DNA of 64,000 nt from Rhizobium sp. WSM4643 (GTDB taxonomy: Bacteria; Pseudomonadota; Alphaproteobacteria; Rhizobiales; Rhizobiaceae). The position numbers and the translations under genes are program-made. Positions 29,644 to 37,271 of the stretch are shown one piece after another. Under the pieces are notes generated by a model. It was not told the origin of the DNA and searched no databases. It saw nothing but the letters and a program-made list of their open reading frames with translations. The stretch is taken from assembly GCF_025152745.1 (NCBI RefSeq), contig NZ_CP104040.1, forward strand, positions 3,997,501-4,061,500. Direction: 5' to 3'. Every line of letters starts with the position of its first letter. Position 1 is the first letter of the stretch.

Positions 29644-30116
29644 ACTAAAAGATCCTGTGCGGGCGGTGTTTGCGCTGGGAACGCGCTTTTACCAAAGGCG
29701 TGCTCATAACACCGACAGACGACTTTCACCACCGCATTGCGATATTCGTGCCACAAAAGGCGAAAACCCGGCTCGTCGGGACCAGGCTTCGTCCTTATCG
29801 CACATTTTTTCGTTTATTGCAGCGCCGGAGCGTCTTGGTGACCTCACCTTCGTCGGCCTGTCGGGTGATGCTCCTGGTTTCGCAGGCATTATCGCGATAG
29901 CGGCGGTGCTCACGTTCGCGCACGGCACCGAAAGTGACGCCGCGCTCGCTGATGGTGATGCCGTACTCTTCCGCATGTCGTTTCTCCTTTCTTAATGAAA
30001 GGGTAACGAGGCAAGACGCAGGTGGTGAGAACGAAGGCTTTATCCCCCAAATCAACTGTTTAATTTTGCTTGCGCTTCGTCCAGAGTGGCCGCCGCGATC
30101 ACAAGAGAGGGCGGAC
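29644..30116. other. 473-base stretch without a secure gene, possible gene remnant
   Basis: No intact gene is convincing. On the minus strand a strong ribosome-binding site (AAAGGAG) sits before an ATG at 29976, but that frame (ending 29704) has ordinary codon statistics. The frame with rhizobial third-position bias is a different one (roughly 29965 down to 29795, with YGITISERGVTFGAVRER) and has no start next to the ribosome-binding site. This is what a small gene with an early frameshift would look like. The right end carries the ribosome-binding site of the antiporter gene at 30117. Confidence 0.4.
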
Positions 30117-31865
30117 GTGCATCAGGAAGTAGGACTCATCGCGACGGTCGCCGTCAGTTTCGTTTTCGCAGCGATCCTGGGCTATGGCGCCGACAGGCTT
30201 CGGCTGCCGCCGCTCGTCGGTTATTTGATGGCGGGCATCCTGATGGGCCCGTTCACGCCGGGCTTCGTCGCCGATACCGCCCTTGCCGGCCAGCTCGCCG
30301 AGATGGGCGTCATCCTTTTGATGTTCGGCGTCGGCCTGCATTTTTCCGCATCCGACCTGCTCGCCGTGCGCGGCATCGCCGTGCCTGGCGCGATCGGGCG
30401 GATTATCCTCGCCACCCTGTTGGGCATCGGTCTTTGCAAGCTCTGGGGCTGGAGCCTCGGCGCCGGCATCGTCCTTGGCCTCAGCCTGTCGGTGGCGAGC
30501 ACCGTCGTGCTCTTGAAGGCGCTGGAGGAGCGCAATCTCGTCAGCGCGGCGAGCGGACGCGTCGCCGTCGGCTGGCTGATCGTCGAGGATCTGGTGATGG
30601 TGCTGGCGCTGGTGCTGCTGCCGGCGCTCGCAGAGCTTCTGGGTGGCAATGCCAGCATTACGACCAATCATGGGCTCGGCGACCTGCCGCTGGTGCTGAC
30701 GATCGGCCTGACGCTGCTGAAGGTGGTGGCCTTCGCCGCCATGGCGATCTTCCTCGGCCCTCGCATCGTGCCCTGGCTGCTGACGATGATCGCCCGCACC
30801 GGCTCGCGCGAACTCTTTACGCTGACGGTGCTGGCGATCGCGCTCGGCATCGCCTTCGGTTCGGCGGCGATCTTCGGCGTCTCCTTTGCGCTCGGCGCTT
30901 TTTTCGCTGGCGTCGTCATGAGCGAATCCCAGCTCAGTCACAGGGCGGCGGCCGACTCGCTGCCGCTGCAGAATGCCTTCTCCGTGCTGTTCTTCGTCTC
31001 CGTCGGCATGCTCTTCGATCCCTCGATCCTGGTGCGCCAGCCGCTTGCCGTGATCGGCGCGCTGGCGCTCGTCATCCTCGGCAAAGGCATCATCACCTTC
31101 CTGATCGTCATGCTGCTGCGATACCCGATCAGCATGGGGTTGACTCTGGCCGGCGGCCTTGCCCAGATCGGAGAATTTTCCTTCATCCTCGCCGGCCTCG
31201 GCGTCTCGCTCGGGCTCCTGCCGCATGAGGGCCAGGATCTGATCCTGGCCGCCGCAATCCTGTCGATCACCCTCAATCCGATCGTGATCTTTGCGACCGA
31301 CGGCCTGAAGAAATACATCCATTCGAAATGGCCGTCCCTCTGGGAAAGCTACGGCAGGAACAGGCAGAAGGCGCTCGGCAGAGAACTGGAAAAGATCAGG
31401 GAGCTCGGCGAAGAGCGCGAGCGCCAGCATCAACTGAAGATGCAGCAGCTGATCGAGACTTTCCCGCTGTTCTCCGAGGTCGACGAGGACGCGCAGGAGG
31501 AGCTGCTGCTGCTCTTCAAGGCGAAATCCGCGCCGCCCGGCGAACGCGTCATCCGCCGCGGCGACCGGGGCGACAGCATGTATTTCATCTCCTCGGGCGC
31601 GGTGGAAGTGCGGCTCGCCAGCGGCGCGATCCGCCTGGAGCCTGGCGCCTTCTTCGGCGAAATGGCGCTGCTGACTGGCGGACGGCGCACCGCCGACGTC
31701 ATCGCCGTCGACTTCTGCCAGTTCGAGGTGCTTGAGCGGCGCGACTTCAATATGTTCATGTCGCACCATCCGCATCTGCGTGCCGCCGTTAGCGAAATGG
31801 CCCAGAAGCGGACGGAAATGAACGTCCTGCGGCAGCAATGGGAAAAGTCGATGGACCTATCCTGA
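30117..31865 (+). CDS. Cation:proton antiporter (CPA2/KefB-type) with C-terminal cyclic-nucleotide-binding domain
   Basis: 582 residues from GTG 30117, preceded by GAGAGG six bases upstream; an earlier ATG frame to 29934 adds only unlikely sequence. The membrane part (about 1-400) has some 12 helices of the Na+/H+ exchanger fold, with LPPLVGYLMAGILMGP and LSLSVASTVVLLKALEERNL typical of KefB/KefC. Instead of the usual KTN (TrkA-N) domain, the C-terminus (about 440-560) is a cyclic-nucleotide-binding domain whose phosphate cassette reads FFGEMALLTGGRRTAD, with the expected Glu and Arg. It probably exports K+ or Na+ in exchange for H+, gated by cAMP/cGMP; gating is inference. Confidence 0.88.
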   Translation: MHQEVGLIATVAVSFVFAAILGYGADRLRLPPLVGYLMAGILMGPFTPGFVADTALAGQLAEMGVILLMFGVGLHFSASDLLAVRGIAVPGAIGRIILATLLGIGLCKLWGWSLGAGIVLGLSLSVASTVVLLKALEERNLVSAASGRVAVGWLIVEDLVMVLALVLLPALAELLGGNASITTNHGLGDLPLVLTIGLTLLKVVAFAAMAIFLGPRIVPWLLTMIARTGSRELFTLTVLAIALGIAFGSAAIFGVSFALGAFFAGVVMSESQLSHRAAADSLPLQNAFSVLFFVSVGMLFDPSILVRQPLAVIGALALVILGKGIITFLIVMLLRYPISMGLTLAGGLAQIGEFSFILAGLGVSLGLLPHEGQDLILAAAILSITLNPIVIFATDGLKKYIHSKWPSLWESYGRNRQKALGRELEKIRELGEERERQHQLKMQQLIETFPLFSEVDEDAQEELLLLFKAKSAPPGERVIRRGDRGDSMYFISSGAVEVRLASGAIRLEPGAFFGEMALLTGGRRTADVIAVDFCQFEVLERRDFNMFMSHHPHLRAAVSEMAQKRTEMNVLRQQWEKSMDLS

Positions 31866-31873
31866 GACGGGAA

Positions 31874-31898
31874 CCGCAGCTCTCGGATAGAGCTGCGG
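31874..31898. terminator. Terminator after the antiporter gene
   Basis: A 10-bp perfect stem (31874-31883 with 31889-31898) with loop cggat lies just past the stop and before the convergent gene that ends at 31918. It can act on both strands. Confidence 0.7.
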
Positions 31899-31917
31899 CG
31901 TTTCGCAAAATGATAGA

Positions 31918-32247
31918 CTACTTGTCGGGGCAAGCTTCGTTGGTCGTCGTGCCGCTGTTGCCGCCTTGCGTCTGAAGCGAATTGCCGCTCGGCTGGTCCG
32001 GGCAATTCGCCTTGTTCATCGGCATGTTCATCGAACCGCCGGAGCCATTGTTCGTCGTGCTGTTCGTTGCATTCGGATCCAGTGGTACCGTCGTGCCGCT
32101 GCCGCTGTTGCCGGTGCTGTTATATTCCGAGCTGCTCGGCGTATTGGCGCCGCTGTTGGTCGGAGCCTGCGGCGGGTTGCTCTGTGCGAAAGCCGACGCC
32201 GCCATGCCAAGAGCGAGCAGCGAGACTGCAGCAAGTTTCATCCGCAT
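31918..32247 (-). CDS. Small secreted Asn/Ser/Thr-rich protein
   Basis: 109 residues with a strong ribosome-binding site (GAGGAGG) before ATG 32247. A Sec signal peptide (MRMKLAAVSLLALGMAASAFAQ) is followed by a low-complexity region rich in Asn, Ser, Thr, Gly and Pro. Two short Cys-Pro-Asp motifs (NCPDQPSGN and EACPDK) could form one disulfide. No catalytic domain is visible. It is probably periplasmic or extracellular; function unknown. Confidence 0.75.
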   Translation of the reverse strand: MRMKLAAVSLLALGMAASAFAQSNPPQAPTNSGANTPSSSEYNSTGNSGSGTTVPLDPNATNSTTNNGSGGSMNMPMNKANCPDQPSGNSLQTQGGNSGTTTNEACPDK

Positions 32248-32364
32248 GGGAATATCCTCCTCGGGATTTTGTTGATCATGAGGAGGAAACCATGCGCCAA
32301 AGCCGTTGTTCCGACAGGCATAGGGATTAAATCCCCAGACGCGCGGCGCCGTAGCGGGATTGCC

Positions 32365-32655
32365 TCAGCCCGCCGGCCAATAACCGTCGGCGCAGAAATC
32401 CTCCGGGATTGGATCGAGCCGCGACAACGCCTCGGCTGCGAAATCGATCTGCAGCGACAGGTGTTTGAGAGACGCCAGCATTGGCACGCCGGTCGCGAAT
32501 TCCCGGACGCGGGACAGATGATAACCGCTCTCGCTGATCCGTCGCGCAGCCTCCCGGCGCACGTCGTCTTTGCTTGGTCCACGCCCCTCTGCGGAGAGCC
32601 CATCCATTTGCACGGCGTGTCCACGGCCGCCTTCGATCACTTTGAACATTCTCAT
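32365..32655 (-). CDS. Hypothetical protein of about 96 residues
   Basis: Starts at ATG 32655 (MRMFKVIEGG), with AGGGTGG close upstream; an ATG six bases later is also possible. The sequence is soluble and mixed: a short basic segment (SKDDVRREAARRISESGYHLSRVREFATG) that looks helical, then a hydrophobic helix (PMLASLKHLSLQIDFAAEAL), ending FCADGYWPAG. I do not recognise a family. Codon use is like the neighbours, so it is probably a real conserved small gene. Confidence 0.6.
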   Translation of the reverse strand: MRMFKVIEGGRGHAVQMDGLSAEGRGPSKDDVRREAARRISESGYHLSRVREFATGVPMLASLKHLSLQIDFAAEALSRLDPIPEDFCADGYWPAG

Positions 32656-32851
32656 GCCACCCTGCACGTCGACCCTAAATCAGCTTGCCGCAGAATGGCC
32701 GATTCGCAATCCCGCGAAATCTTGGGAGAGGCGCCGATGGCCTGCATCACGAAAATTTTTCGACGGCGGTGGCAGGAAGGACACGGGCGAGCATTTACAG
32801 CGCCGCGCACGGCCCCTAAAGCTTTTTGCACCGCAACAGGAAGGAAACGGA

Positions 32852-33448
32852 ATGCTCCGCAGACTTTACGACTGGACCATGTCTTTGGCCTCGCGCAAAT
32901 CGGCCGAAGTCTGGCTCGCCGTCATCGCCTTCGTCGAAAGCTCCGTCTTTCTCGTCCCCGCCGATGTGCTCTTCCTGCCGATGGCGCTTGCCAAGCCGGA
33001 ACGCGCCTATCGCTATGCGCTGATTGCAACTGTCGCCTCCGTGCTCGGCGGCATCGCCGGCTGGGCGCTCGGCTATTACGCCTATGACGCAATCGCCAGG
33101 CCAGTTCTTGAGTTCTACAGCAAATTCGATGATTTCGAGCGATTGCGAAGCGCGATCCACGGCGAATGGGAAATCCTGTTACTATTGCTGGTGACTTCCG
33201 GCTTAGCACACCTTCCGCCGATTAAGGTCGTGACCATTATGGCTGGCGTCATCGGCATGAATCTAGGCTTCTTCGTTATCTCGGCCATCGTGGCTCGTGG
33301 TGCTCGGTTCCTGCTTTTGGCGTGGCTGCTTCGTCGATATGGCGAGCCGATCCGCCACTTCGTCGAGAAACGCCTTGGTCAGATCGTCGGCATCGGTGCC
33401 GGCGTCCTCATCACACTCGGAATCGCTTATAAACTGTTTGCCCACTGA
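32852..33448 (+). CDS. YqaA/DedA-family membrane protein
   Basis: 198 residues from ATG 32852, preceded by AGGAAGGAAA. It belongs to the SNARE-associated/DedA (VTT) superfamily, YqaA branch: AEVWLAVIAFVESSVFLVPADVLFLPMALAKPERAYRYALIATVASVLGGIAGW, with the re-entrant-helix glycines and an acidic residue (FVESS). DedA proteins help move lipid carriers such as undecaprenyl phosphate across the membrane and affect envelope stress resistance; which lipid applies here is unknown. The dsbB gene follows 22 bases later. Confidence 0.85.
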   Translation: MLRRLYDWTMSLASRKSAEVWLAVIAFVESSVFLVPADVLFLPMALAKPERAYRYALIATVASVLGGIAGWALGYYAYDAIARPVLEFYSKFDDFERLRSAIHGEWEILLLLLVTSGLAHLPPIKVVTIMAGVIGMNLGFFVISAIVARGARFLLLAWLLRRYGEPIRHFVEKRLGQIVGIGAGVLITLGIAYKLFAH

Positions 33449-33470
33449 GCCAATTTCGCGGAGCTCCGCC

Positions 33471-33992
33471 ATGACTGCCACTTCCTCGCCTCTCGCCCGC
33501 CCCGGCTTTATTTATTCCCTGTTGCTCGCCATCGGCATGGCGGCGGCGGTCGGAACGGCGCTCGGCTTCCAGTATATCGGCGGCTATATTCCTTGCGCGC
33601 TCTGCCTGTTGCAGCGTCAGCCCTATTATTACGCCATCCCGATCGCGATCCTGGCCGCAATCTCCGAACTCATCGGGCTGCCGAACTGGATCACCCGGGC
33701 GCTCATTCTCGCGGCCGGCATCCTGATGCTGGTGACGGCAGGCATGGGTGTCTATCACGCCGGCGTCGAATGGCATTTCTGGCCCGGCCCGCCCACTTGC
33801 TCGACGACGGCAAGCAGCATGACGACCAATGCCGGCGATCTGCTCGGTGAGCTCAACACCATCAAAGGCCCGTCCTGCACCGATGCGGCGCTTCGCGTGC
33901 TCGGCCTGTCTTTTGCCGGCTGGAATGTGATTGCCGGAATCCTGCTTGCGGCCTTCGCCTTTGTCGGCGTTCGCAAGGCCGCCACTGCATAA
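33471..33992 (+). CDS. dsbB: Disulfide bond formation protein B (DsbB family)
   Basis: 173 residues from ATG 33471. Four transmembrane helices carry two periplasmic cysteine pairs: Cys42-Cys45 in PCALC and Cys110/Cys136 (PPTCS and GPSCT). DsbB reoxidises DsbA and passes electrons to ubiquinone. It follows the YqaA gene closely and is probably co-transcribed with it. The TAA stop (33990-33992) lies inside a rhizobial palindromic repeat that continues to 34055. Confidence 0.88.
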   Translation: MTATSSPLARPGFIYSLLLAIGMAAAVGTALGFQYIGGYIPCALCLLQRQPYYYAIPIAILAAISELIGLPNWITRALILAAGILMLVTAGMGVYHAGVEWHFWPGPPTCSTTASSMTTNAGDLLGELNTIKGPSCTDAALRVLGLSFAGWNVIAGILLAAFAFVGVRKAATA

Positions 33993-34055
33993 ATTATGCA
34001 GGAAACCGAAATGTACAGCGCCTTTTGCGCGTTTGAAAAGACGCGCGACGCTGTA
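33988..34055 (+). repeat. Partial copy of rhizobial palindromic repeat, type A, at the dsbB stop codon
   Basis: It begins with ATAAATTATGCAG, which includes the dsbB stop, and ends in a nested hairpin: TACAGCG (34014-34020) pairs with CGCTGTA (34049-34055) and GCGCGT (34027-34032) with ACGCGC (34041-34046). The same modules occur in the fuller copies at 50130-50230 and 59412-59512. Here the central ATCGGAATCGAT module is missing. Confidence 0.75.
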
Positions 34056-34065
34056 GGCCGTTCGA

Positions 34066-34623
34066 TCAGGGCTGTAGTTCGGTATCCCAGTAGAGATAGT
34101 CGAGCCAGCTTTGATGCAGATAGTTTGGCGGGAACAGCCGGCCGTTATTGTGCAGATCCTGTACCGTCGGCTGGTAGGGCTTCTGCGCCGGGAACATGCC
34201 TGCCTGCTTCGGAAGCTTGCTACCCTTGCGCAGATTGCAGGGCGAGCAGGCTGCCACGACATTCTCCCAGGTGGTCTCGCCGCCATGGGCGCGCGGAATG
34301 ACGTGGTCGAAGGTCAGGTCGTCATCAGCGCCGCAATACTGGCACTCGAACCGGTCGCGCAGGAAGACGTTGAACCGGGTGAAGGCGGGATTGCGGGACG
34401 GCTGAACGTAAGTCTTCAGGCACACGACACTCGGAAGCCGCATCGAAAAACTCGGCGAGGAAACCGAATGTTCATATTCTGCAATGATGTTCACACGGTC
34501 GAGAAATACCGCCTTGATCGCGTCCTGCCAGGACCACAACGACAAGGGGTAATAACTCAGTGGCCGGTAGTCAGCGTTCAGGACGAGCGCTGGCAGGGCC
34601 TGTGGGGAGACTGCAATCGTCAA
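34066..34623 (-). CDS. HNH endonuclease
   Basis: 185 residues from a TTG start at 34623, chosen because AGGAG lies six bases upstream and family members begin at this point (TIAVSPQALPALVLNADYRPLSYYPLSLW). The zinc-bound HNH fold is complete: Cys94/Cys97 (CQYC), the catalytic DH at 106-107, Asn near 121 and Cys126/Cys129 (CSPCN). This is a widespread stand-alone HNH group in alphaproteobacteria whose role is not settled; nuclease activity on DNA is expected. It is convergent with dsbB. Confidence 0.88.
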   Translation of the reverse strand: MTIAVSPQALPALVLNADYRPLSYYPLSLWSWQDAIKAVFLDRVNIIAEYEHSVSSPSFSMRLPSVVCLKTYVQPSRNPAFTRFNVFLRDRFECQYCGADDDLTFDHVIPRAHGGETTWENVVAACSPCNLRKGSKLPKQAGMFPAQKPYQPTVQDLHNNGRLFPPNYLHQSWLDYLYWDTELQP

Positions 34624-34734
34624 GGGACTCTCCTGATCGATTCGGCATCTGCACCTGTATATTAGGCCGGTTGTTACAGGATTGTGAAGTCCAATAAATT
34701 CAGAGGATAAAGGCAATTTGAAGAGTGTTGCCGA

Positions 34735-35427
34735 TCAGCCGGTCGGCACCACGTCACGGCGCATTTTCGTGGCGTAATAGGCCCAGAAAAGCCGTGCCGC
34801 CACCGAACGCCACGGCGACCAGACTTCCGCAAGCTGGGTCAGCGCCTTTGCCGGCGGCCGTGCTGCAAGACCGAAAGCCGCCCCGACGGCATTCTGCAGT
34901 GCGACATCGCCGGCTGGGAAAACATCGGCGTGGCCACCGCAAAACATCAGATACACCTCCGCCGTCCACGGTCCGACGCCTTTCAGCGCGGTCAGTTCGC
35001 CAAGTGCGTCGCCCGGCGGCTTCAGGCAGAGCCCGGAGAGATCGAGGCGGCCGGAGGCGACCGCTTCGGCAATCCGCGACAGCGTCTCGGCCTTGGCGCG
35101 CGACAAGCCGAATTCGCGCCATGCGTCGGCGTGAAGCAGCACGTAGCCTTCGGCAGTCAAAAGACCATCCGACGGCAGCATGCGCCGCCAGATCGCGTCG
35201 GCGCTGGCGCGCGATACCATCTGCGAGACGATGATATGGGCAAGGCCGGCAAAGCCGGGTTCGCGCAGCCGCAGCGGAATGGGCCCGGCCTCCGCGACGA
35301 TCGGTGCAAGACGCGGATCGAGGCGAAGCAGCGCTTCGAGCCCCTGCCTGACATCGTCTTCGTTGCGGATGATCTGCACTTTGCCTCGCAGTGGTTCAAA
35401 ATTCGAATCCATGGCAGAAGAAAGCAT
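34735..35427 (-). CDS. DNA-3-methyladenine glycosylase II (AlkA-like)
   Basis: Base-excision repair enzyme removing alkylated purines. It has 230 residues if started at ATG 35427; ATG 35412 and GTG 35433 are alternatives and none has a good ribosome-binding site. The helix-hairpin-helix-GPD motif is LTALKGVGPWTAEVYLMFCGGHADVFPAGDVAL, with the catalytic Asp in PAGDVAL and the DNA-gripping KGVGPWTA hairpin. It is head to head with gluQ with essentially no spacer. Confidence 0.9.
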   Translation of the reverse strand: MLSSAMDSNFEPLRGKVQIIRNEDDVRQGLEALLRLDPRLAPIVAEAGPIPLRLREPGFAGLAHIIVSQMVSRASADAIWRRMLPSDGLLTAEGYVLLHADAWREFGLSRAKAETLSRIAEAVASGRLDLSGLCLKPPGDALGELTALKGVGPWTAEVYLMFCGGHADVFPAGDVALQNAVGAAFGLAARPPAKALTQLAEVWSPWRSVAARLFWAYYATKMRRDVVPTG

Positions 35428-36307
35428 GACCACGAGTGAGCGTCAAAAACCTGTCTTTCGTTTTGCGCCGAGCCCCAACGGACCGTTGCATCTCGGCCAT
35501 GCCCTGTCGGCCCTGCTGAACCGCGACATGGCGGATGCCGAACAAGGCCGCTTGCTGCTGCGTATCGAGGATATCGATCAGACGCGCTGCACGCCAGAGT
35601 TCGAGGCCGGCATCCTCAGCGATCTCGAATGGCTTGATATCAAGTGGGAAAGCCCGGTGCGGCGCCAGTCGGAACATTTCCCCGAATATCAGGCGGCGCT
35701 GCACACACTGATCGAGCGCGGACTGGTCTATCCGGCCTTTCTGACGCGTGGCGAGGTGAAAGCGCGCGTCGCCGCCTACGAGGCGGCGGGTGAATCCTGG
35801 CCGCGCGATCCCGACGGCACCCCGCATTATCCCGCAAATGATCGCGAGCGTTCGGCAGACGAATGGCGGGACATGCTGACCTCGGGAATGAAACATGCTT
35901 GGCGGCTCGATATGCGCAAGGCGCTCGACCTGATCGGCGAACTGCTGTTCTGGACGGAAACCGGCGACGGCAGGACAGGTGAGATCGCCGCCGAGCCCAA
36001 CGTCTGGGGCGACGTCATCCTGTCACGCTCGGATGCGCCATCGAGCTATCATCTTTCCGTGGTCGTCGACGATGCGCTGCAGGGTGTCACCCATGTCGTG
36101 CGTGGGCTCGACCTCTTCCATGCGACATCGGTGCATCGGCTATTGCAGGTGCTGCTCGGCCTGCCGCAGCCGGTCTATCACCATCATCGTCTCATTCTCG
36201 GCGCCGACGGCCGCAAACTTTCGAAAAGCGAGGGCGACACCGCACTTGGCGAATTGCGCGCCCAGGGCATGTCAGTTGCGGATATTCGCCGCCTTGTCGG
36301 GCTCTGA
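35426..36307 (+). CDS. gluQ: Glutamyl-queuosine tRNA(Asp) synthetase
   Basis: Charges glutamate onto the queuosine base of tRNA(Asp), not onto the 3' end. It has 293 residues, the length of GluQRS and far shorter than GluRS because the anticodon-binding domain is absent. The class I signatures are FAPSPNGPLHLGHAL (HIGH-type) and KLSKSEGD (KMSKS-type). The zinc-binding cysteines of the E. coli enzyme are missing: the only Cys is in TRCTPEF, and the equivalent region reads VYPAFLTRGEV. The start at 35426 was chosen for the AGAAG just upstream; ATG 35411 is possible. The 3' end overlaps the yihY gene by 36 bases. Confidence 0.92.
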   Translation: MTTSERQKPVFRFAPSPNGPLHLGHALSALLNRDMADAEQGRLLLRIEDIDQTRCTPEFEAGILSDLEWLDIKWESPVRRQSEHFPEYQAALHTLIERGLVYPAFLTRGEVKARVAAYEAAGESWPRDPDGTPHYPANDRERSADEWRDMLTSGMKHAWRLDMRKALDLIGELLFWTETGDGRTGEIAAEPNVWGDVILSRSDAPSSYHLSVVVDDALQGVTHVVRGLDLFHATSVHRLLQVLLGLPQPVYHHHRLILGADGRKLSKSEGDTALGELRAQGMSVADIRRLVGL

Positions 36308-37195
36308 CTGGCTTTCGACACGCTCTCTGCCGACGATCGAAAGCGTGTGCGAAAACATCCGGAAGACGCGGAACTTGATCAGCGCCGCGTTGATCTCCGC
36401 CCCGATGATGAAGATGACGCCGACCATGTAGAGGAAGATCAGCACGATCATGACAGAGGCGAGACCGGCATAGGTTGCCGTATAATTGGCGAAGGTCGCG
36501 AGATAATAGGCAAAAATCAGCGCGCCGGCGAGCCAGAGAAGTAGCGTCAACAGTACGCCGGGAATGACGTCGAAGACCCGTCGCTTGCCGGCCGGCAGCC
36601 AGAGATGCATGACCAGCAGTCCGACCGTCAGAACCACCAGCGTGCCGTAGATGCGCCAGCTGAACACGATGTCGAGCGTATCGGCAAACAGCGGAAACCA
36701 GCCGCGCGCATAATCGAGCGCCAGCGGCAGGGCGACCAGCAGGATGCTGATCGCCGCAAAGATGATGACCGCGATCAGCACATAGCCGAGGCTGGCGAGA
36801 CGCGTGAAATACCAGGGCCGCGTTTCCTGTACCCGGTAGGCGCGGTTGAGCGAGATGCGCAGCGCCTCGACGCCGTTCGAGGCGAAATAGGCGGCGGCCA
36901 GCACCGAGATCGTCAGCAGCCCGCCGCGCGGAATGGTCAGCACCTGCAGCACCTGGTCGGCGAGCGGCTTGGCGATCGCCTCGGGCCAGGTGTCGAAGAT
37001 CAGGTGGATGGCGGTCGAGGAGAACTGATCGGCGCCGAGGAAGCTTGCAAGCGCTGTGCCGAAGATCAGGAAAGGGAAAACCGCAAGCAGGCTCGACAGC
37101 GCCACATGGCTTGCCATGGCGAAGCCGTCGTCCTCGACCATGTGACAGATCGCGTCATAGACCACGTCGTAGATCGTGCGCAGCACCTTCGGCAT
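36272..37195 (-). CDS. YihY/BrkB-family inner membrane protein
   Basis: 307 residues from ATG 37195, with GGAG upstream. About six transmembrane segments and the family blocks DGFAMASHVALSSLLAVFPFL and ASNGVEALRISLNRAYRVQETRPW are present. These proteins were once misnamed ribonuclease BN; recent work on the family suggests roles in envelope and lipid transport, but function is not fixed. The last 36 bases overlap gluQ on the opposite strand. It is divergent from the SDR gene. Confidence 0.88.
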   Translation of the reverse strand: MPKVLRTIYDVVYDAICHMVEDDGFAMASHVALSSLLAVFPFLIFGTALASFLGADQFSSTAIHLIFDTWPEAIAKPLADQVLQVLTIPRGGLLTISVLAAAYFASNGVEALRISLNRAYRVQETRPWYFTRLASLGYVLIAVIIFAAISILLVALPLALDYARGWFPLFADTLDIVFSWRIYGTLVVLTVGLLVMHLWLPAGKRRVFDVIPGVLLTLLLWLAGALIFAYYLATFANYTATYAGLASVMIVLIFLYMVGVIFIIGAEINAALIKFRVFRMFSHTLSIVGRERVESQSEPDKAANIRN

Positions 37196-37271
37196 TCCGT
37201 CTCCGGCTTTCCAGATTGTATCCTCTGGCCGAATATGGGAAACGAGTCCCATTTTGTACAGGAATCATTCC

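Noticed and set aside
29190..30116. Genomic island at tRNA-Leu
   Set aside because: No integrase, no duplicated tRNA end and no phage gene is visible; only weak codon-use differences remain.
29934..30116. Upstream extension of the antiporter to 29934
   Set aside because: The added residues are unlike membrane or soluble family members, and a good ribosome-binding site precedes GTG 30117.
30099..31838. 579-codon frame antisense to the antiporter
   Set aside because: Same reasoning: a hydrophilic His/Gln/Arg shadow of membrane helices, with no start signal.
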